NCBI GenBank assembly: GCA_013396635.1 | Contig: WBMW01000077.1 | Coordinates: 90,743-154,742 of the forward strand | Direction of reading: 5' to 3' | DNA: 64,000 bases | Origin: Penelope pileata | Lineage: Eukaryota > Chordata > Aves > Galliformes > Cracidae | Shown: one piece after another, positions 11,290-24,237 of the stretch | How the letters are laid out: every line of letters starts with the position of its first letter | Position numbering within the stretch: position 1 is the stretch's first letter | Program-made: the position numbers and the translations under genes | The notes under the pieces: generated by a model | Seen by the model: only the letters and a program-made list of their open reading frames with translations | Told to the model about the DNA's origin: nothing | Databases searched by the model: none

Positions 11290-13859
11290 AAGTTTAAGTA
11301 TTACTTTAATAGTAACGTACAATGTTCAGTATGGATATGCTTCTTTTATATTACAATTATTTCAAAATGATTTTCTTGAATGATGTGGATGGAAATCAAA
11401 ATCATGTGTGTGTTTGTTTGAATGGATATTTTGTTTTTTATTTTTTACATTTTTTAGGAGAAAAATGTAAATGCTTAAGGTTCAAATTTGCATCTTTCCC
11501 GCTGCAAGAGGCTTCTATCATTGCTGAAACTCTCCTAGATATCTTTGGGATTGAAAAGGAAATTGCCAAATGCTCACACAATAAGCTGACAATAGCATTT
11601 TTATTTTTATCAGTGGAAGAAAAGATTACTCAGAAAAACTCTTTTAGAGAAATTATGCAGCTGTTATTTTGGATAAATTCATTTTCTAAACAAAGACGTC
11701 ATGCCATGTTATTTTCTTACTATTTTAATTCATTTATTTTTGCTTTTACTTTTCTAATTTACTATTTCTGCCAATATATGAATACTATGATCTAAGGAAT
11801 TATATAGTAGCTGTATATACGCTTGAACATGCTGGACTATAATATGATTCATAAAAGATGGATGGGGTTTTGGTCCCTTTTTCTGAAGAGTCTTTTATAC
11901 TTTCTATTAGTTCCATGTTGTCTGCTTTGAGGTCTGAGTTTGTAACTGTCTTCCATGAAAGAAACTTATGATTTTGAAGAAACACTAGATTATTCTACAT
12001 GATATACTCAGGGGCTAACTACTCATTCTGAACAGATTTAGTAATAAATTAATGGGTTAAACCACTTTTAAGCAAGAATTTATGTTTAGAGATTGCAGAT
12101 GTAATGTTATTATAGGAACTGATATAGTGCAATGAAACAATATAGAGAGACTAATCTAACACGATTTAAGATGGATTACACTCTTTTGCTTGAAAAAATT
12201 CAGATACCTTAATGGGTTAAATGAAACCTCCTTAGCTTTTTCCTTTCTCCTACTCCATTCATTGAATAGTGTTCAGTATTTTCCTTCCTTTGTCCTTTAT
12301 ATGTTTAATATACCACATTCATCTCTTATACACTATGTTAATATTGTTCTTCATCTGTTTCTACTTCAAACTTCAAGATATTGCTAGCAGTCTACCCTTG
12401 CTAATACAGGGACAATGTGTTTGATTCAGACAACCTTTTTCAAGAACCGAGTACATTCAGTTTTTCACCAACGAACGACAATATTAGTATTAAAAATAAT
12501 TACTACTATTGTCACTACGCTTTTCATTGTGTGCTCTTTATCAGATAAGCTTTATTGCTTAGTGTTTGTTGAGTGCTGACAGACAACATGCACTAGGCTA
12601 ACAGAAAGTGGAAAATCATTTTACTGCATACCTGGACACTTATATGTTGTGGTTTCTTTGCTGTAAAACATACTTTCTATGCATCATCAATTATTTGAAT
12701 ATTATTCTACTATACCACTTAGTTTCCTGGTATAGCATGATGTGATCTATGATGCACTTATTTTCTCACAGAAAAGAGTCAATGCACTGAAAAGTAATCT
12801 GTGGTTGCAGTAGATATGTGATAGCTCAGTAAATATTATAAAGCTAAGGTGGGGAAATAACACAAGAGTGTGTAATATAGCAGAATAATCTAGTGGTTCT
12901 GCAGAGTTGGCACATGTAGTCTTTAAATCCCTAAATCACTGGGATCTTTCATCATATTGCCATCAGCTTCATAATGACTGAACAAGGAACAGTGCCTAGC
13001 TCTAGTTATTTCTAGTGACTAGATTTCCACTTAGAAAGCTCATCAGTATTTGTACAGATAGTCCTGCTGATATTGACAGTCTTTTTATTCTTTGCATTTT
13101 ATTACCTGCTAGTGAGAGATTTTGGAAGGATACAGCAATTAGGTTATTTTCCATTACCCATTAATTTCCTTTACTCGCTTACTAATAAACCTGGATTTTT
13201 TTTTTAATTTTATTTTCGCAAGGAAGGCTTTCTTCTAAAGTAAAACAAAAAATCTTTCTGTTTCCCTTAATTTGCAAATCTTAAAATCAAGACTGAGTGT
13301 AGATTCTTTTCTCTCTCATCCCCAAACATTAAAATTGTTGCAGTGCTTCAGTTTTATATGCCTTACTTCCTAGTGAATTAAAGATTTACTTTTCTTTATC
13401 ATGACTATAAAGGACTGTGGCTTACAAAATCCATCAGAAAATGCTGAATATTCCTTACAAGCTAGGAAAAAGGAAATTTTGAATTACATGGTTATAACTG
13501 AAGTCCTTAGACTACACCTATATTTTGGTACACTGCTCTCTTCTCACTAAATAAAAGATATTACAGGAGATCTTAGTTGTCCTAACACTGCCAAAGTCAG
13601 TATCTTCTGACAAGGGGGAAAACCCTTTGTGGTGGAAATATTTTTGTTGGCCTGAGAAAGACTTTCTACATCTTTCTGCCCATTCTGCTTTACAAGTAGA
13701 GACTCTGATCTCAATCTAAAAGGACATTTTGGAACAACCACTCAAATCTTCCTGTTTAAGTAATTCTAATTTTCATAAATTAATTAGTTATTGAGCTTCT
13801 TGCATATTCATAGTACTTTATTAAGTAGACAGGAATATCTAATTCATGAATGCTTCTAT
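11290..13859. other. AT-rich unique sequence with one 157-codon open frame
   Basis: The only notable item is an open frame at 11322-11795 (+). Inside it, at 11443-11458, is a pyrimidine-rich tract ending in TTTTTTAG, which resembles a splice acceptor. The translation is rich in F, I and L and matches no family I know. Base composition is no different from the surroundings. I regard it as probably chance. Confidence 0.45.
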
Positions 13860-14670
13860 CTCAGGTATGTCTAGACTCAGGCAGTTTTGGTCACACCTAC
13901 AGGTAAATATTTGGGGCACCTTGTGACAGTGTGCTCCCCCCTCTTTCCAGCCTGACCATTTCACCATCAATCTTTTTCATGCAGGCAGTCACCACAATAC
14001 TAGTTTCTTTCTGGCTCAGATGGAGATTCTCTGATAGAGAAACTGGCACCTTGCTCAGCAGCTGAGGACTAGCTGAGCCAACACCAACATAATCATAATG
14101 CTGAACACTGTCTGGTTTAAGCTAGACTTTGGAGGAACTGACATCTGCAATCAATAGCCAATGTGACTATGAGTCAATAACCTTACCTCCATAAATAGTA
14201 AACAGCCCAAGAGCCCTTTGAGCTCTCCTGTATGACAGTGGGCTGCATGATAGGCAGCTCTTCCTTGAGCAGGGAGTTAGACATGCTGCAGTGATTCCTT
14301 ATGCCTTGACATCAAGGGATTCCTTGCTAATAGAAATCCTCTGTGAGTGAATAATAGTTTGTTAAATTTTGTCAGCCTTGCTAAGATTGTATCTTAGTTT
14401 GATTGTGCACATAAAATTCCATAGACATAAACCACTGATGGAGGCTGGGACTAAGTGTGGATTCAGCCATGCCTAGGCTCCTTATATTTTTGGTTCAAGG
14501 AGTTTAGAAAGTGAGGGGATCCATTCTGAACAGGACTCAACAGGAGGATCTCTGGTCAAGTGCAGGTTTAATGCTATTCCCAATGCAGTCAATAATCGAG
14601 GGTACCTTGCCATCTCAAATCTTGTTAAATCACTGTTTTATCGACGATTAAGCTTTATTAAATCAACATC
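13860..14670 (+). mobile_element. Probable degenerate ERV (ERVL-type) LTR
   Basis: The region is less AT-rich than its surroundings and reads like an avian retroviral LTR: a TATA-like CATAAATAGTAAAC at 14190-14203, then GTGGGCTGCATGATAGGCAG (14239-14258), CAGCTCTTCCTTGAGCAGGG (14256-14275), and an A/T-rich end with ATCGACGATTAAGCTTTATT near 14640. Two blocks (TTCAAGGAGTTTAGAAAGTG and ATTCTGAACAGGACTC) are motifs I associate with bird ERVL LTRs. Exact ends and target duplication could not be fixed; a start at TGTGACAG (13923) is possible. No internal retroviral genes are attached. Confidence 0.45.
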
Positions 14671-15383
14671 TTATATTATTATTATTATATAATTATTGTT
14701 ATGATATTACTGCTTCTCTCTTATGAGTAAATCATATATTTTCCATCCACAACACACCTTAGGAATTCAACTAACAAAATAATACATAAATGTGAGTTTT
14801 GAATTTGATACTTCTATATATTTAGATTTTTGATATCCTTTAGATATTTAGATACTTAGATAGCAGGTTTTTCTTTTTTTTTTTTCCTTCTTTTTTTTTT
14901 TTTTTTTAAGTATCATATTTTGTCTGGTTTCCAAGTCCATAATTTAGCCCATTTTGCTGCAAAATGTCTTGGCATGAAAAAATATATCATAAAATAACAA
15001 CTCCTTGTGTGTTCTGGGGACCATCTGGCTAGAATTACAGCTTTGAATCCCTGATTGTTTGGGATGGAAATGGAATGTCTTGGAAATGTCTTGAATTTTG
15101 AAACAATAGTGAATCAGATGGGAGAACAACTGAAACAGAAATACCAAAGTCTTTTAAGGATGAAGAATGAAAGCAGAAGACAACTGAAAAAAAAAAATAA
15201 TGCAAGTAACACTCAGGAGTTAACAGAAAGTGGATTGTCAGGAATTACTAGCAAAAGGTAAAACAGAAAACAGAAAAGAAGGAAGAGCTGGTATGAGGCA
15301 CATATGTTATAATGCCAATGTGATGACAAGGTAGGAATAGTGTCATAATGGAAAACAGGTAAGTGGAGATGCATAATAAATGA
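14671..15383. other. AT-rich intergenic sequence
   Basis: It contains an ATT-rich patch (14671-14710) and T-runs at 14873-14908. A 69-codon plus-strand frame (15055-15261) ends at AAAAG/GTAAAA, a donor-like site. It has no matching acceptor and starts right after a stop. Confidence 0.5.
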
Positions 15384-15614
15384 GATCATAGAAGAGAATC
15401 ATAGAATCACTAAGGTTGGAAAAGACCACTGAGATCATCTAGTCCAAGTACCAATCCATCCCCACGTTTCCCACTAAACCATGCCCCTTAGTGCCTCATC
15501 TAGTTTTTTCCTGAACATCTCCAGGGATGGTGACTCTATCACTTCCCTGGACAGCCTGATCCAGTGCCTGACCACTCTTTCTGAGAAGAATTTTTTTCCT
15601 AATATCCAATGATA
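15384..15614 (-). mobile_element. CR1 LINE 3' end, antisense
   Basis: On the plus strand it starts with ATCATAGAATCAC and continues AAGGTTGGAAAAGACCACTG, AGATCATCTAGTCCAA, then the CCCTGGACAGCCTGATCCAG and GAAGAATTTTTTTCCTAATA blocks, all standard for an inverted CR1 3' UTR. It is short and 5'-truncated. Confidence 0.93.
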
Positions 15615-18119
15615 CAGAGAGAACTGGAATAACAATGGGATGCACATTAGTGTTAACTAAGGTAGTGTGTTAGCTGGATAGGCAACAAAGTCTAGGGTGT
15701 GCATAGAGGTTGTGACCAATAAGAACTGTATTATACCAGTGATAAGATGAAAAGAATTGATGCTGATATAACAGAATCTATAACATTTTTGATTTAAACA
15801 AGCAATTTTTATTAGAAACTCTATGATCCTTAAAAATCAACTACAAAACCCAAAAAAAAGTTACAAAATTCTAATAGCTAATGACTTTTCTAATATGAGG
15901 AAACACAAGACTAAAACTTGCTCTACTAATTGATGTTCTTTCCAGCTAGGTTCAAATACAAAATTTAGTGCATATGAGGTATGAAACTTCATACAGTGTA
16001 TTTGCTGATTGGCAAAATGTTAGTGTAGTGCCAGCCCCCTGCACAATACCCCTAGGACCAGCAGTTGGTGAAAGTTCAATTAAAAAAGGAGCTTCAGAGG
16101 AGGATGGTGAGTATAGAGCCAGGAATGCCTTTGAAAGGTTAGGGCGGTTTCTGTAAGGGAGTTTGGAAGTGAGAGACAAAATTATCTGAAAAGACACCGC
16201 ATATCACAGTCTAGATAGCCACTGAGAAAGTAAGAACTTCAGATATTTTTTTGAACAGAAATCTTGGTGCTCATTAAACACCTGTGTGGACAAAAAATGT
16301 GTGCTGAAGAGCAAAAGAAAATGGAGTAATATTTTCAGGAATATTAACCTAGTCAAAAAGTGGTTATCCCAAAGGGAAGAAAGTACCTTCTTTTTAGGAC
16401 TCTGACAGGCACAAAGCTCACCTGAACTTGATTCATTTTAATGAATATGGCCTGTCACTCTAGTTCCCTTGTTAGAAGTAAGACTAAAAGATTTTAAGAC
16501 ATAATTTGTTTCATTCTAAATTAGACTTTCTAAAAGAGAAATAAATAGAATAAACCTCTACTTATTTCAAAAATTAGAACATTAAAAAAGAACTGATTTT
16601 ACTTTTTCAATAATTTTCAGTATTAAGATGTTATAAAAGAACACTTTACTATCTCTTAATGATAAATAAGTATTTGTACACTATTTTAGGCTCTTTTAAT
16701 TAAAAAAAAAAAAAATTAAGCATAGTCCACCTTATGAATTACAAGAATGCCCAGACAAACTTTGTTAATATTTTTAGAGAATATTTTTAAAGAAAAGAGC
16801 ATGCTGACAGAAAACTGCGAATGTAATTCATGCAATTAATCTGTTTTACACAGCTTATGTTTTCTAGTCATCTGGATCTATGAGGGAACACCGCATGTTT
16901 TTAAATATATGTTCTGGTACACCATATAGAAGCAGTCAATTCGCAGTAAATCTTTTTCTAAAAGATTCAGTATCGTGTCTTTTTTGTCTGTGCAGTTCCT
17001 GTTTTGTGGATAGATGTTTTTATTTTCCTGCTGATGTTTACATACCTGTTCTGTAACTGTATTATAGTTTCATTGCTGTAATCCATTGACTTTAATGGAG
17101 TTATTCCTTTATGGAGTTATTCCTAAAGAAATATATTCTGTAAAGCTGGTATGATTTCTCTTCATCTATAATCTAAAGATATCTCTATAGTCATTGCACA
17201 TGTTCAGAAAAAAAGGATTTGTGGAGGACTGAAGGAAATCATACTATACTTACACAGCAAATTCAAAGGCACGAATGAGTAATCAGCTGTAAATCAGAAT
17301 GACTTTGCTGTAGGAGCCATGAGTCTACATTCACAGGTATACTCTCCTTGCTTTGCACTGTTCTAGCATGCCAAAGTATCCATAAACCTGGCAGGTGAAG
17401 CTGGGTTTATCAAAGCTTTGCATCACTGCACAGCAGTTGGAGCACTCTGGCACATCTGCCCCTTATCTGATGTAAATTGAAGCAGGAAGAAAAACTTCAC
17501 AGGAAAGTCTTAGACTTAAATTGGGAAGACCAGACCCAAAGCTGACATAAATCCTCTGCTAGTGTAAATCATGAGTGCAGTGGAGCTGGACAAACTTACA
17601 TAGGACTTATATCAATTTCAGATCTAGCCTCAGATTCTTGTTTGTGAAATTATGAATGGAGACACTGTAGTGATGATAGTCAACAACAGTATCTTGTAGA
17701 AAGATAACTAAAAAGCAGTTGTCAATTCCAGTCATTATTTTACTAAATAATGACTATCCTCATGAGCTGCCAAGACAAGGTGAGCTATGTCACGGAAAAC
17801 AATCATGATGCATGGCATTACTGTAGGTTCCATAGGGGGAAAAAAAAAAAAANATAATTTTCTTTATCATCTTTTAAGGATTTTTGTCTGAAATAGCCAT
17901 ATAAACATAATTGCAGCCACATTTTATAGACATTCAGAAAAGAAATGCCATTTAAAGTTAAATTCCTGCCAGACTATTTTTGTCTTGGCATAGCATTTTG
18001 AAAGAGTATTTTGCAAATGTTAGTTTTGCTTCCGTGTACTTTGTTCAACTTACACCACAGTACTTACGGTGTTTATGTAATGCTTGACCTTTTTTTATGG
18101 CTTGTATTTAACATCTTCC
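15615..18119. other. Unique intergenic sequence; single N at 17853
   Basis: There is no recognised repeat or gene. Around 15968-16156 both strands carry short open frames with a balanced composition, but nothing is recognisable. An A-run at 17839-17852 ends in a lone N (17853), a small assembly uncertainty. Confidence 0.45.
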
Positions 18120-18300
18120 TGATTCAGTTGCATATTTTTTTTATATCCTCTCCTGATAAACAATATTTTATTGATTCAGCTGCAGATTTTAGTACTTCAA
18201 AATGTACAACTACAGCCTACGTGCTGCAGTACATAGTTTGATGCTCCAATTAGACATTTTACAGATCCAGCTGCACATTTTGATGATCCAGTTGGATTCT
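18120..18300. repeat. Degenerate ~21-bp direct repeats with CAGCTG cores
   Basis: Five related copies follow the pattern TGATYCAGYTGCANATTTT: 18120-18140, 18172-18190, 18240-18260, 18262-18280 and 18282-18300. The last three are in tandem with a period of about 21 bp. Two copies carry the palindromic E-box CAGCTG. It could be an old minisatellite or a cluster of bHLH sites; nothing else in the sequence decides between these. Confidence 0.5.
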
Positions 18301-19253
18301 TGATTTTCAATAAAATTGGAAATCACACTGTGTTCTGTGTTAATTAAAGTGATTACAATATTTTGATAATCAGTTTGAAGAAATGAACTCAAAAAAGAAA
18401 TAAAAACCAACAAACCAACCACCCACCAATAATAAATTTGAATTTGTTTTCTTAATGTAGAATACTTAGAGGTTTTTGTCAAGTGGAGCAAATTTTCTTA
18501 GCTACAATGAACATACAATGACAACAGTGTTACATTGTCACAAACGTGTTGGGAGACATCTAGATTCAGGCAGTCATTCTAGTTTCCTGTTCTTTTCCAA
18601 ATGTTTTGTAGATAATCCCAGCTATCAGAAGATTTTCTGTTCTCTCTCAAGCACAAAGAAGGTAAGACCTGTTTAATATCCAAAGTATATTTAAGGTGTC
18701 TCTTAAGTATTCCACTAACGGAGAAAATTCCCTTCTGTACTTAAGAATTCTATTACAATAGGATGTTTTGCACTACAAGAATGATCTAAGATTTCAGTCT
18801 TAAGTATTGACACACCTTAGAAATGGGATATGTATTTACAGTTTGATTTTGACATCAGAAAATAACTAAATTCAATGGAGATAAAACATGCTTATAGTTC
18901 ACATGCAGACAATATGTGTTCCAGAGAGATATATAAAGTCAAAATTATATTTATATTAATCTTTAGGTAGTTTAGATATCTAACTCGCAGGATGCTTGAC
19001 AAGACCAGGGACTGGTCGACTACAGGTTCTTATACAGACCATCCTCAATTGTGCTTTCCCAGAAACCATGGCTAGATCAAAACACACTGTACTCTTTCAA
19101 CCACAAAACAAGTAAATAAAAATAAATACCAGAGCCCTGTGGCACCCAAATACAAACAAAATAAACATGGTGACAGCATCTCGATCATGTATTTTTATGT
19201 GTCTGTAAATGATTACTTCTAGATGGCCAACAGTGAAGCAGATTTTAGGTGCT
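18301..19253. other. AT-rich intergenic sequence
   Basis: I see no recognised feature. Open frames are short and low-complexity. Confidence 0.45.
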
Positions 19254-19552
19254 TTAGTCCTGCCCACTTTCCACAGGCCACTCAGTAACAAAACCATACA
19301 GTCTCTTCCTCTCTCTGACAATATTTCTCTTAGGAAGACCACTCATCTGAAGTGTCAGTGTGGCTTCTAGTTTTGTTTCATCCCATAGGTTACGCAGTGT
19401 AAATTCTTTTGGATATTTAGTAGCAAAGTGCATTACCACAGACATGATCCCTGCTTTGATTACACTTAAGAACGGATCGAAGATATCCATTTCAGCTCCA
19501 GAGAATAGTTCCTTAATAATAAAAATCAAAGCTTTGAAGTCCTTCTCTGTTT
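19254..19552 (-). CDS. Exon-like open block, unidentified
   Basis: On the minus strand a frame is open from a TGA near 19566 to a stop at 19254 (about 100 codons). The product looks protein-like and is compositionally unlike neighbouring chance frames: hydrophobic helices (KALIFIIKELFSGAEMDIFD, then IKAGIMSVVMHFATKYPKEF) followed by a charged stretch (KLEATLTLQMSGLPKRNIVR) and RLYGFVTEWP. A possible acceptor, TGTTTTAG, precedes the block at 19560-19553. A donor-like AAA/GTGGGC lies near its end (about 19264). I do not recognise the family. It has no ATG near its start, so it would be an internal or last exon, or a fragment of a decayed gene. Chance cannot be excluded. Confidence 0.25.
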
Positions 19553-22260
19553 CTAAAACATATCACAGCCTACAAGTCCTTAATTTTGTCTGTCAAGCTG
19601 GTAAAAATGTTTTAAAAACTAATTATAAATTTGCTATAGCTCTATAGATCCTACAGAAGGTAGGTAAAACAGAATGTGCTTTAGCTCAGTTCAGTGCTTA
19701 GTACACACAGTTCATGCATCTCAACTGGCAGTCCTGCTATCCTCATGTATATATCCCTCTAGAGACTCCTGTTTCTAAAGAAAAGTTCCTTTAAGATACT
19801 TTCGGCAGAGGTTATCAAATTGATTAGTAAGAATAATATAATGAAGTGAGATGCATCAGGCAGTCACTTATCTTATGATCTCCCCAAATGGATAACATTA
19901 ATTAATCTTTTAAATTTTATTTTGAATTTCTAAAAAAAAAAAAAAAGAAACCTTTCCTTCTTACCCGTAGTAATACAATTTTTAACTGAATATTTCTGCC
20001 ACTGTAGCTTATGAAATTCACAGTTATCACTATAATTTGCCATACCACACAGCTAGCAGTCAGTTTTTTTACTTTGAAGGGATTTTTTATACCTTCTTAC
20101 TATATCTCTGTCAGAACTAGATTTTCTACTTCTTTCAAAGCAATGACTCTTGCTTCTTCACTTAGGATTATGTCTCTTTTGATAAGAAATATCTACCTCT
20201 TTCCACCACAAACATATTTATAATTTTCTCTGATTTCCGTTGTGCATTTGACTGGACAATCAGACGTTCAAATTTACTTTTTGCCAACATAGGGCATTAT
20301 GGCTACAGAAGCTTTACTGAGTCAAACAAATATTGGGTATTATATGGCTTTGGAGATGAGATCTAAGTTTATGTCTAATAAGTTTTTGTTTTCTTCTTTT
20401 TCTTAATGCTTGTTCCCTGTTTTCTGTGCCTGAAAACTATTTTCTATCTGCTTATAGATAAGGCAGACTTTGTATTTATTTATTCAGTTTTTATGAGCTC
20501 TGTAAACTACTCTTCCACTTTTGTCACAGTAAAGAAGTACCTAAGGGCCAAAAAATTCATTAATGTGATACTAACAACTGGTTCGTCCCTTTTATCATAT
20601 AAAGTATACAATTAATAGATATTTTCCAAAAGCTCCCATATTCCCCCATATTTCTGCAAGTTTCATAATCATTGGTGTTATAATACCAGTCTGATCCAGA
20701 AGTTGCTAAATAAAGCTTCTTTAAACAAAAAGTAAAACAAAAAGTTCATACGGACATAGGAAACTGAAAATAGATAGGCCTTGTCCCTTCCACCTGGAAA
20801 GCTGAAAAAATACTTGACAGTTTTTTACTGCTTTATGCTAACTCCACAGAGATTCAGTAGGTATTCTTTGTGAAACGTCTGAGAGTGGGTGTAATCTGTT
20901 AAAAGTGATCACTGCAACTGGTGGGAGTTCCTGGGATCTTGCTCAGTGTCTTGTGTCCATAGTAGTTCATTTTCCATTGTCAACAATTTTGGCTGCCTCT
21001 CTATTTCTATTTCATCAGCTTACAGGTATTTTTGGACCATCTCCTGATTGTGTTTCTACAACTTTAATTCTAGTTCCTTCTGTTACACTGTGATCTGTAC
21101 TAACAACCCTTGTGTATCCACTCTATTACTGAATGGGCCAGCCTTGGGTTGTCCCTTTGGGACTGAATTTTTTTCAGAAACATTTTTCCCCTCTGGTCAT
21201 GCTGTCTCAGCAATGATATGAATTCCTTGAAGTTTTCCCCAATACATTGTGTTCTCTTCTCTCAAAGCTCTTCATATTCACTTTTACTAAATCCTCAAAA
21301 AGCTTTGCTTTATTCAGATGGACTTACAGTATCTCAGTTTATAGTATTACCTACAAGAATTTTAGCCTCAGATTAAATATAGATGTGCAAAACCAGAATG
21401 GACTCTCCAGATAAACAAACTGAAACCTTTCCCATGGCTTTCTTCCAAAATTTTCTACTTCCTTCTCTGAAAGAGTCATGTTTGTATTTTGTATTAGCAG
21501 TTGTTATTGAACAGAAAAGTCTCACCAGTTTAAGTGACAAGTGATTCAATTTGACTAGTAAAAGGGATTAATCTTGTCAACAATGTTGTTATGCCCACCA
21601 TAACTGACAAAAGAGTTTCATTTTTATGCTTAGTGGTAGATCATCTGTGGCTTTCTAGCTACAGGCAGCTAACTAGAATTTACAGCTCCTACACAAGAAC
21701 TCGTAATATAACTTGCATGAGGACAATATCGGCCAGGAGGTCCGATGGACATTCCAAAGATGTCACAACAATGTTGTCTTAGACCCAGCCCTGTGACCTA
21801 GTCTTCAGGCAATAAATGAAATCCTTAAAGAGCTGTTACAACTGCATCTGGAACTACTCTGAAATGTGTTGAATGTGATTTGTTGTCCTCAGATGTACCA
21901 AAAATGTGACAAATTCATTCTCTTCTTAAACACCAGGCATTTCCTAGATGCTCATTGTTTTCTCTCTGAAATAATCTGGTCCTCATTATTGAGGAATGAC
22001 TCCTAAACTATTAAGTGACAAATAGAAAAAAAAAAAATGTTTTCTGGTGTGTGGAATGGAGACTTTTGAACACTTCAATCTTTGTTATGAGAAGATAACA
22101 AAAAAAGATCACAAAGTGTACTGAGGATGCAGTAGCTATTGTACAATAACTGTCACTCCTTGACCAATTCACAGACAGTGATTTATATATAGCACTTGCC
22201 AAAAATTTCCTCCTCACTCTTTTTTTTTAGTCCCAGATGTAGATCAAAATGAAAGGGGAG
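19553..22260. other. AT-rich intergenic sequence
   Basis: A/T homopolymers are present (for example 19932-19945). Small open frames are hydrophobic and not convincing. No transposon family was recognised. Confidence 0.45.
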
Positions 22261-22910
22261 GAGGGAATCAGCCAATGTTGAGCTTTCTGTCAGGACTGTT
22301 TACACATGCTCTCTGTTTAGTTCTTTCTCAGCCAAAAAATTGTAAGGGGTGTTTCTTCTAGTTTCCATCCCTATCAAGACACTCCCAGATGTGGCTTTCT
22401 CAGTGTTGGGGGAAGCACTTCAGGACATGGAATCAACTGGGACATGCATGATGTGATAAGAACAGCAAGTTCATTTTCCTGCTCCAGATTGATTTGATCA
22501 GATGCAGGTCTGCTCAATAGCTCCTCCAAAAGCCCTGACCACACAGTTGTTATTATCATACACTCCTCTTCCCCCTTCCCAAGGAAACAATCTGCATCTG
22601 TTTTCTCTTTTTTTCATTGGATCTGGTTTTGATGATTTTAGAACATTACCTAGCAATTTATTGCTCTAATAAGGTTTTTGCATATTTTACCTTAGAAGCA
22701 TTCCTTCTTTTTCTCTTTCTAATGTCTGAAAGTTTATCCCACTGCTGATTGCTAGGTTAGGCCCAGGACAGAGTGAGCAAACCACTCCCCCACCTTCCAT
22801 TGTCTGTATTGTCCAAAAGTTTATCTCACCATTCCTTAGGTTAAGCTCAGTACAGGGCTGATCGTCATAACTTAACAAAAACTTCCTTTGATGTTTCATT
22901 TAAATTGACT
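22261..22910. other. Moderate-GC region with an internal direct duplication
   Basis: It is less AT-rich than its surroundings. AAAGTTTATCCCAC...GCTAGGTTAGGCCCAGGACAG at 22731-22771 is partly repeated as AAAGTTTATCTCAC...CTTAGGTTAAGCTCAGTACAG at 22816-22854. It may be a remnant of an old LTR or other repeat that I cannot classify. Minus-strand frames at 22374-22559 and 22687-22899 are not recognisable. Confidence 0.3.
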
Positions 22911-24237
22911 ACAGTCAGGTTAGTATTTGAAATCTGTACTACTTGAATATAACAGCTGTACGTTTGTCTGGCCTTTACTTTCTACCTTTACTCGGGGAAC
23001 AAGGACTGAAAGTTTTTGGAATATCTCGATAAGATGTGACAAAGATCCTGTGCTCTGTATATTTTATTGCAAAGGAACTGGGAAGAAAAATTGAACTGCG
23101 TTATCTCTCACAGGCAGAAGCTGTGCTCTTTCCACACCTATTTCTGAACATAAATGTATATCATGACAGAATCAAGAGGGAAGAAGGGCAAAGTACTTCT
23201 GAATATCTTCTTGTTTGTGCAATGTTGTATATGTTTGTAGTTATGTTGTAATGAACTGAAAAGAGTCAGCATATCACCCTAACATGATGTTCTTTTTCTT
23301 CCACGAGAACTCCAGGACTAGATATAATCTGTGGGAAAAATTAGCATTATTTCTCTATTATATAGTGGACTATTTCGCTTTTTTTCTAATCAGTGTACCC
23401 TCGGGAGGAAGGGAAAGACCACCAACAAACAGCAATGAGGCACTGTGCTGATAGCTTTAAATACAATTCCAAGAGGTAGTTAAATTTTGAGAAGTCAGCT
23501 ACATTAAATAAAGTCTGCACATTGATTACATCTTCATAAATGTGGGATAAATACAGAGTAAAGGTCAACATATTAAATATGTAGTTTAATTACCAAATTA
23601 TGCAAATGAGCATAAATGAAATATACTGTCTGACCGTTAATATCAGTAAAGCATGCTGCTCTATTAGTGAAGTGTTTGAGCGTTGGCCATCTTACATATA
23701 CACCCAATTTACTAAATTTCAAAAATTCACTCGCTGGAGGAAGCAGTTAAAAGGATTTATCAGCCAATGGGTAGGTTGACCAACATTTATTTTAATATAG
23801 CTATTACATTAGAATGTAATGTGAAGAATAATTAACAGAACTGGCAAAAATTGACGACAGCAACAACAGCAAAACTGCTTCTGAAGCTTTTTTCTCCATC
23901 GCTGGAGGATGAATATCAATTAGTAAGTAGTGAGATAATATGACTGCTTGAAAAACGCCAATCAATGAGGTGGAATTTACAGACACTCAGCAACTACCAT
24001 ACACTGCTCAAGAAGCAAGTTCCCTCCCAGAACCTTATCTAGGTCAAAATCAGCAAAGCACTTAAGTACATGCATAACTTTGAGTGTAGGAGTAGTGCCA
24101 TAGAAGTCTTTTGCTTACCTTCTCCTGCTGATGCTATGGAAATAGAGACCTGAGAGCATGGCTCAGTTGTGGTAATTACAGTTCATAGATATAAAAAGTG
24201 ACAGCCACTGAAAGACTAGCAATCCAGAGAGACAAAG
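22911..24237. other. AT-rich intergenic sequence; possible conserved non-coding patch near 23590-23790
   Basis: 23590-23790 carries an octamer ATGCAAAT (23600-23607), followed closely by GAGCATAAAT, and several TAAT/ATTA homeodomain-type cores. That is the look of a developmental regulatory element, but conservation cannot be judged from one sequence. Confidence 0.25.

Noticed and set aside
15055..15264. Plus-strand exon ending in AAAAG/GTAAAA
   Set aside because: The frame starts directly after TGA and no acceptor precedes it; the lysine-rich product is low-complexity.
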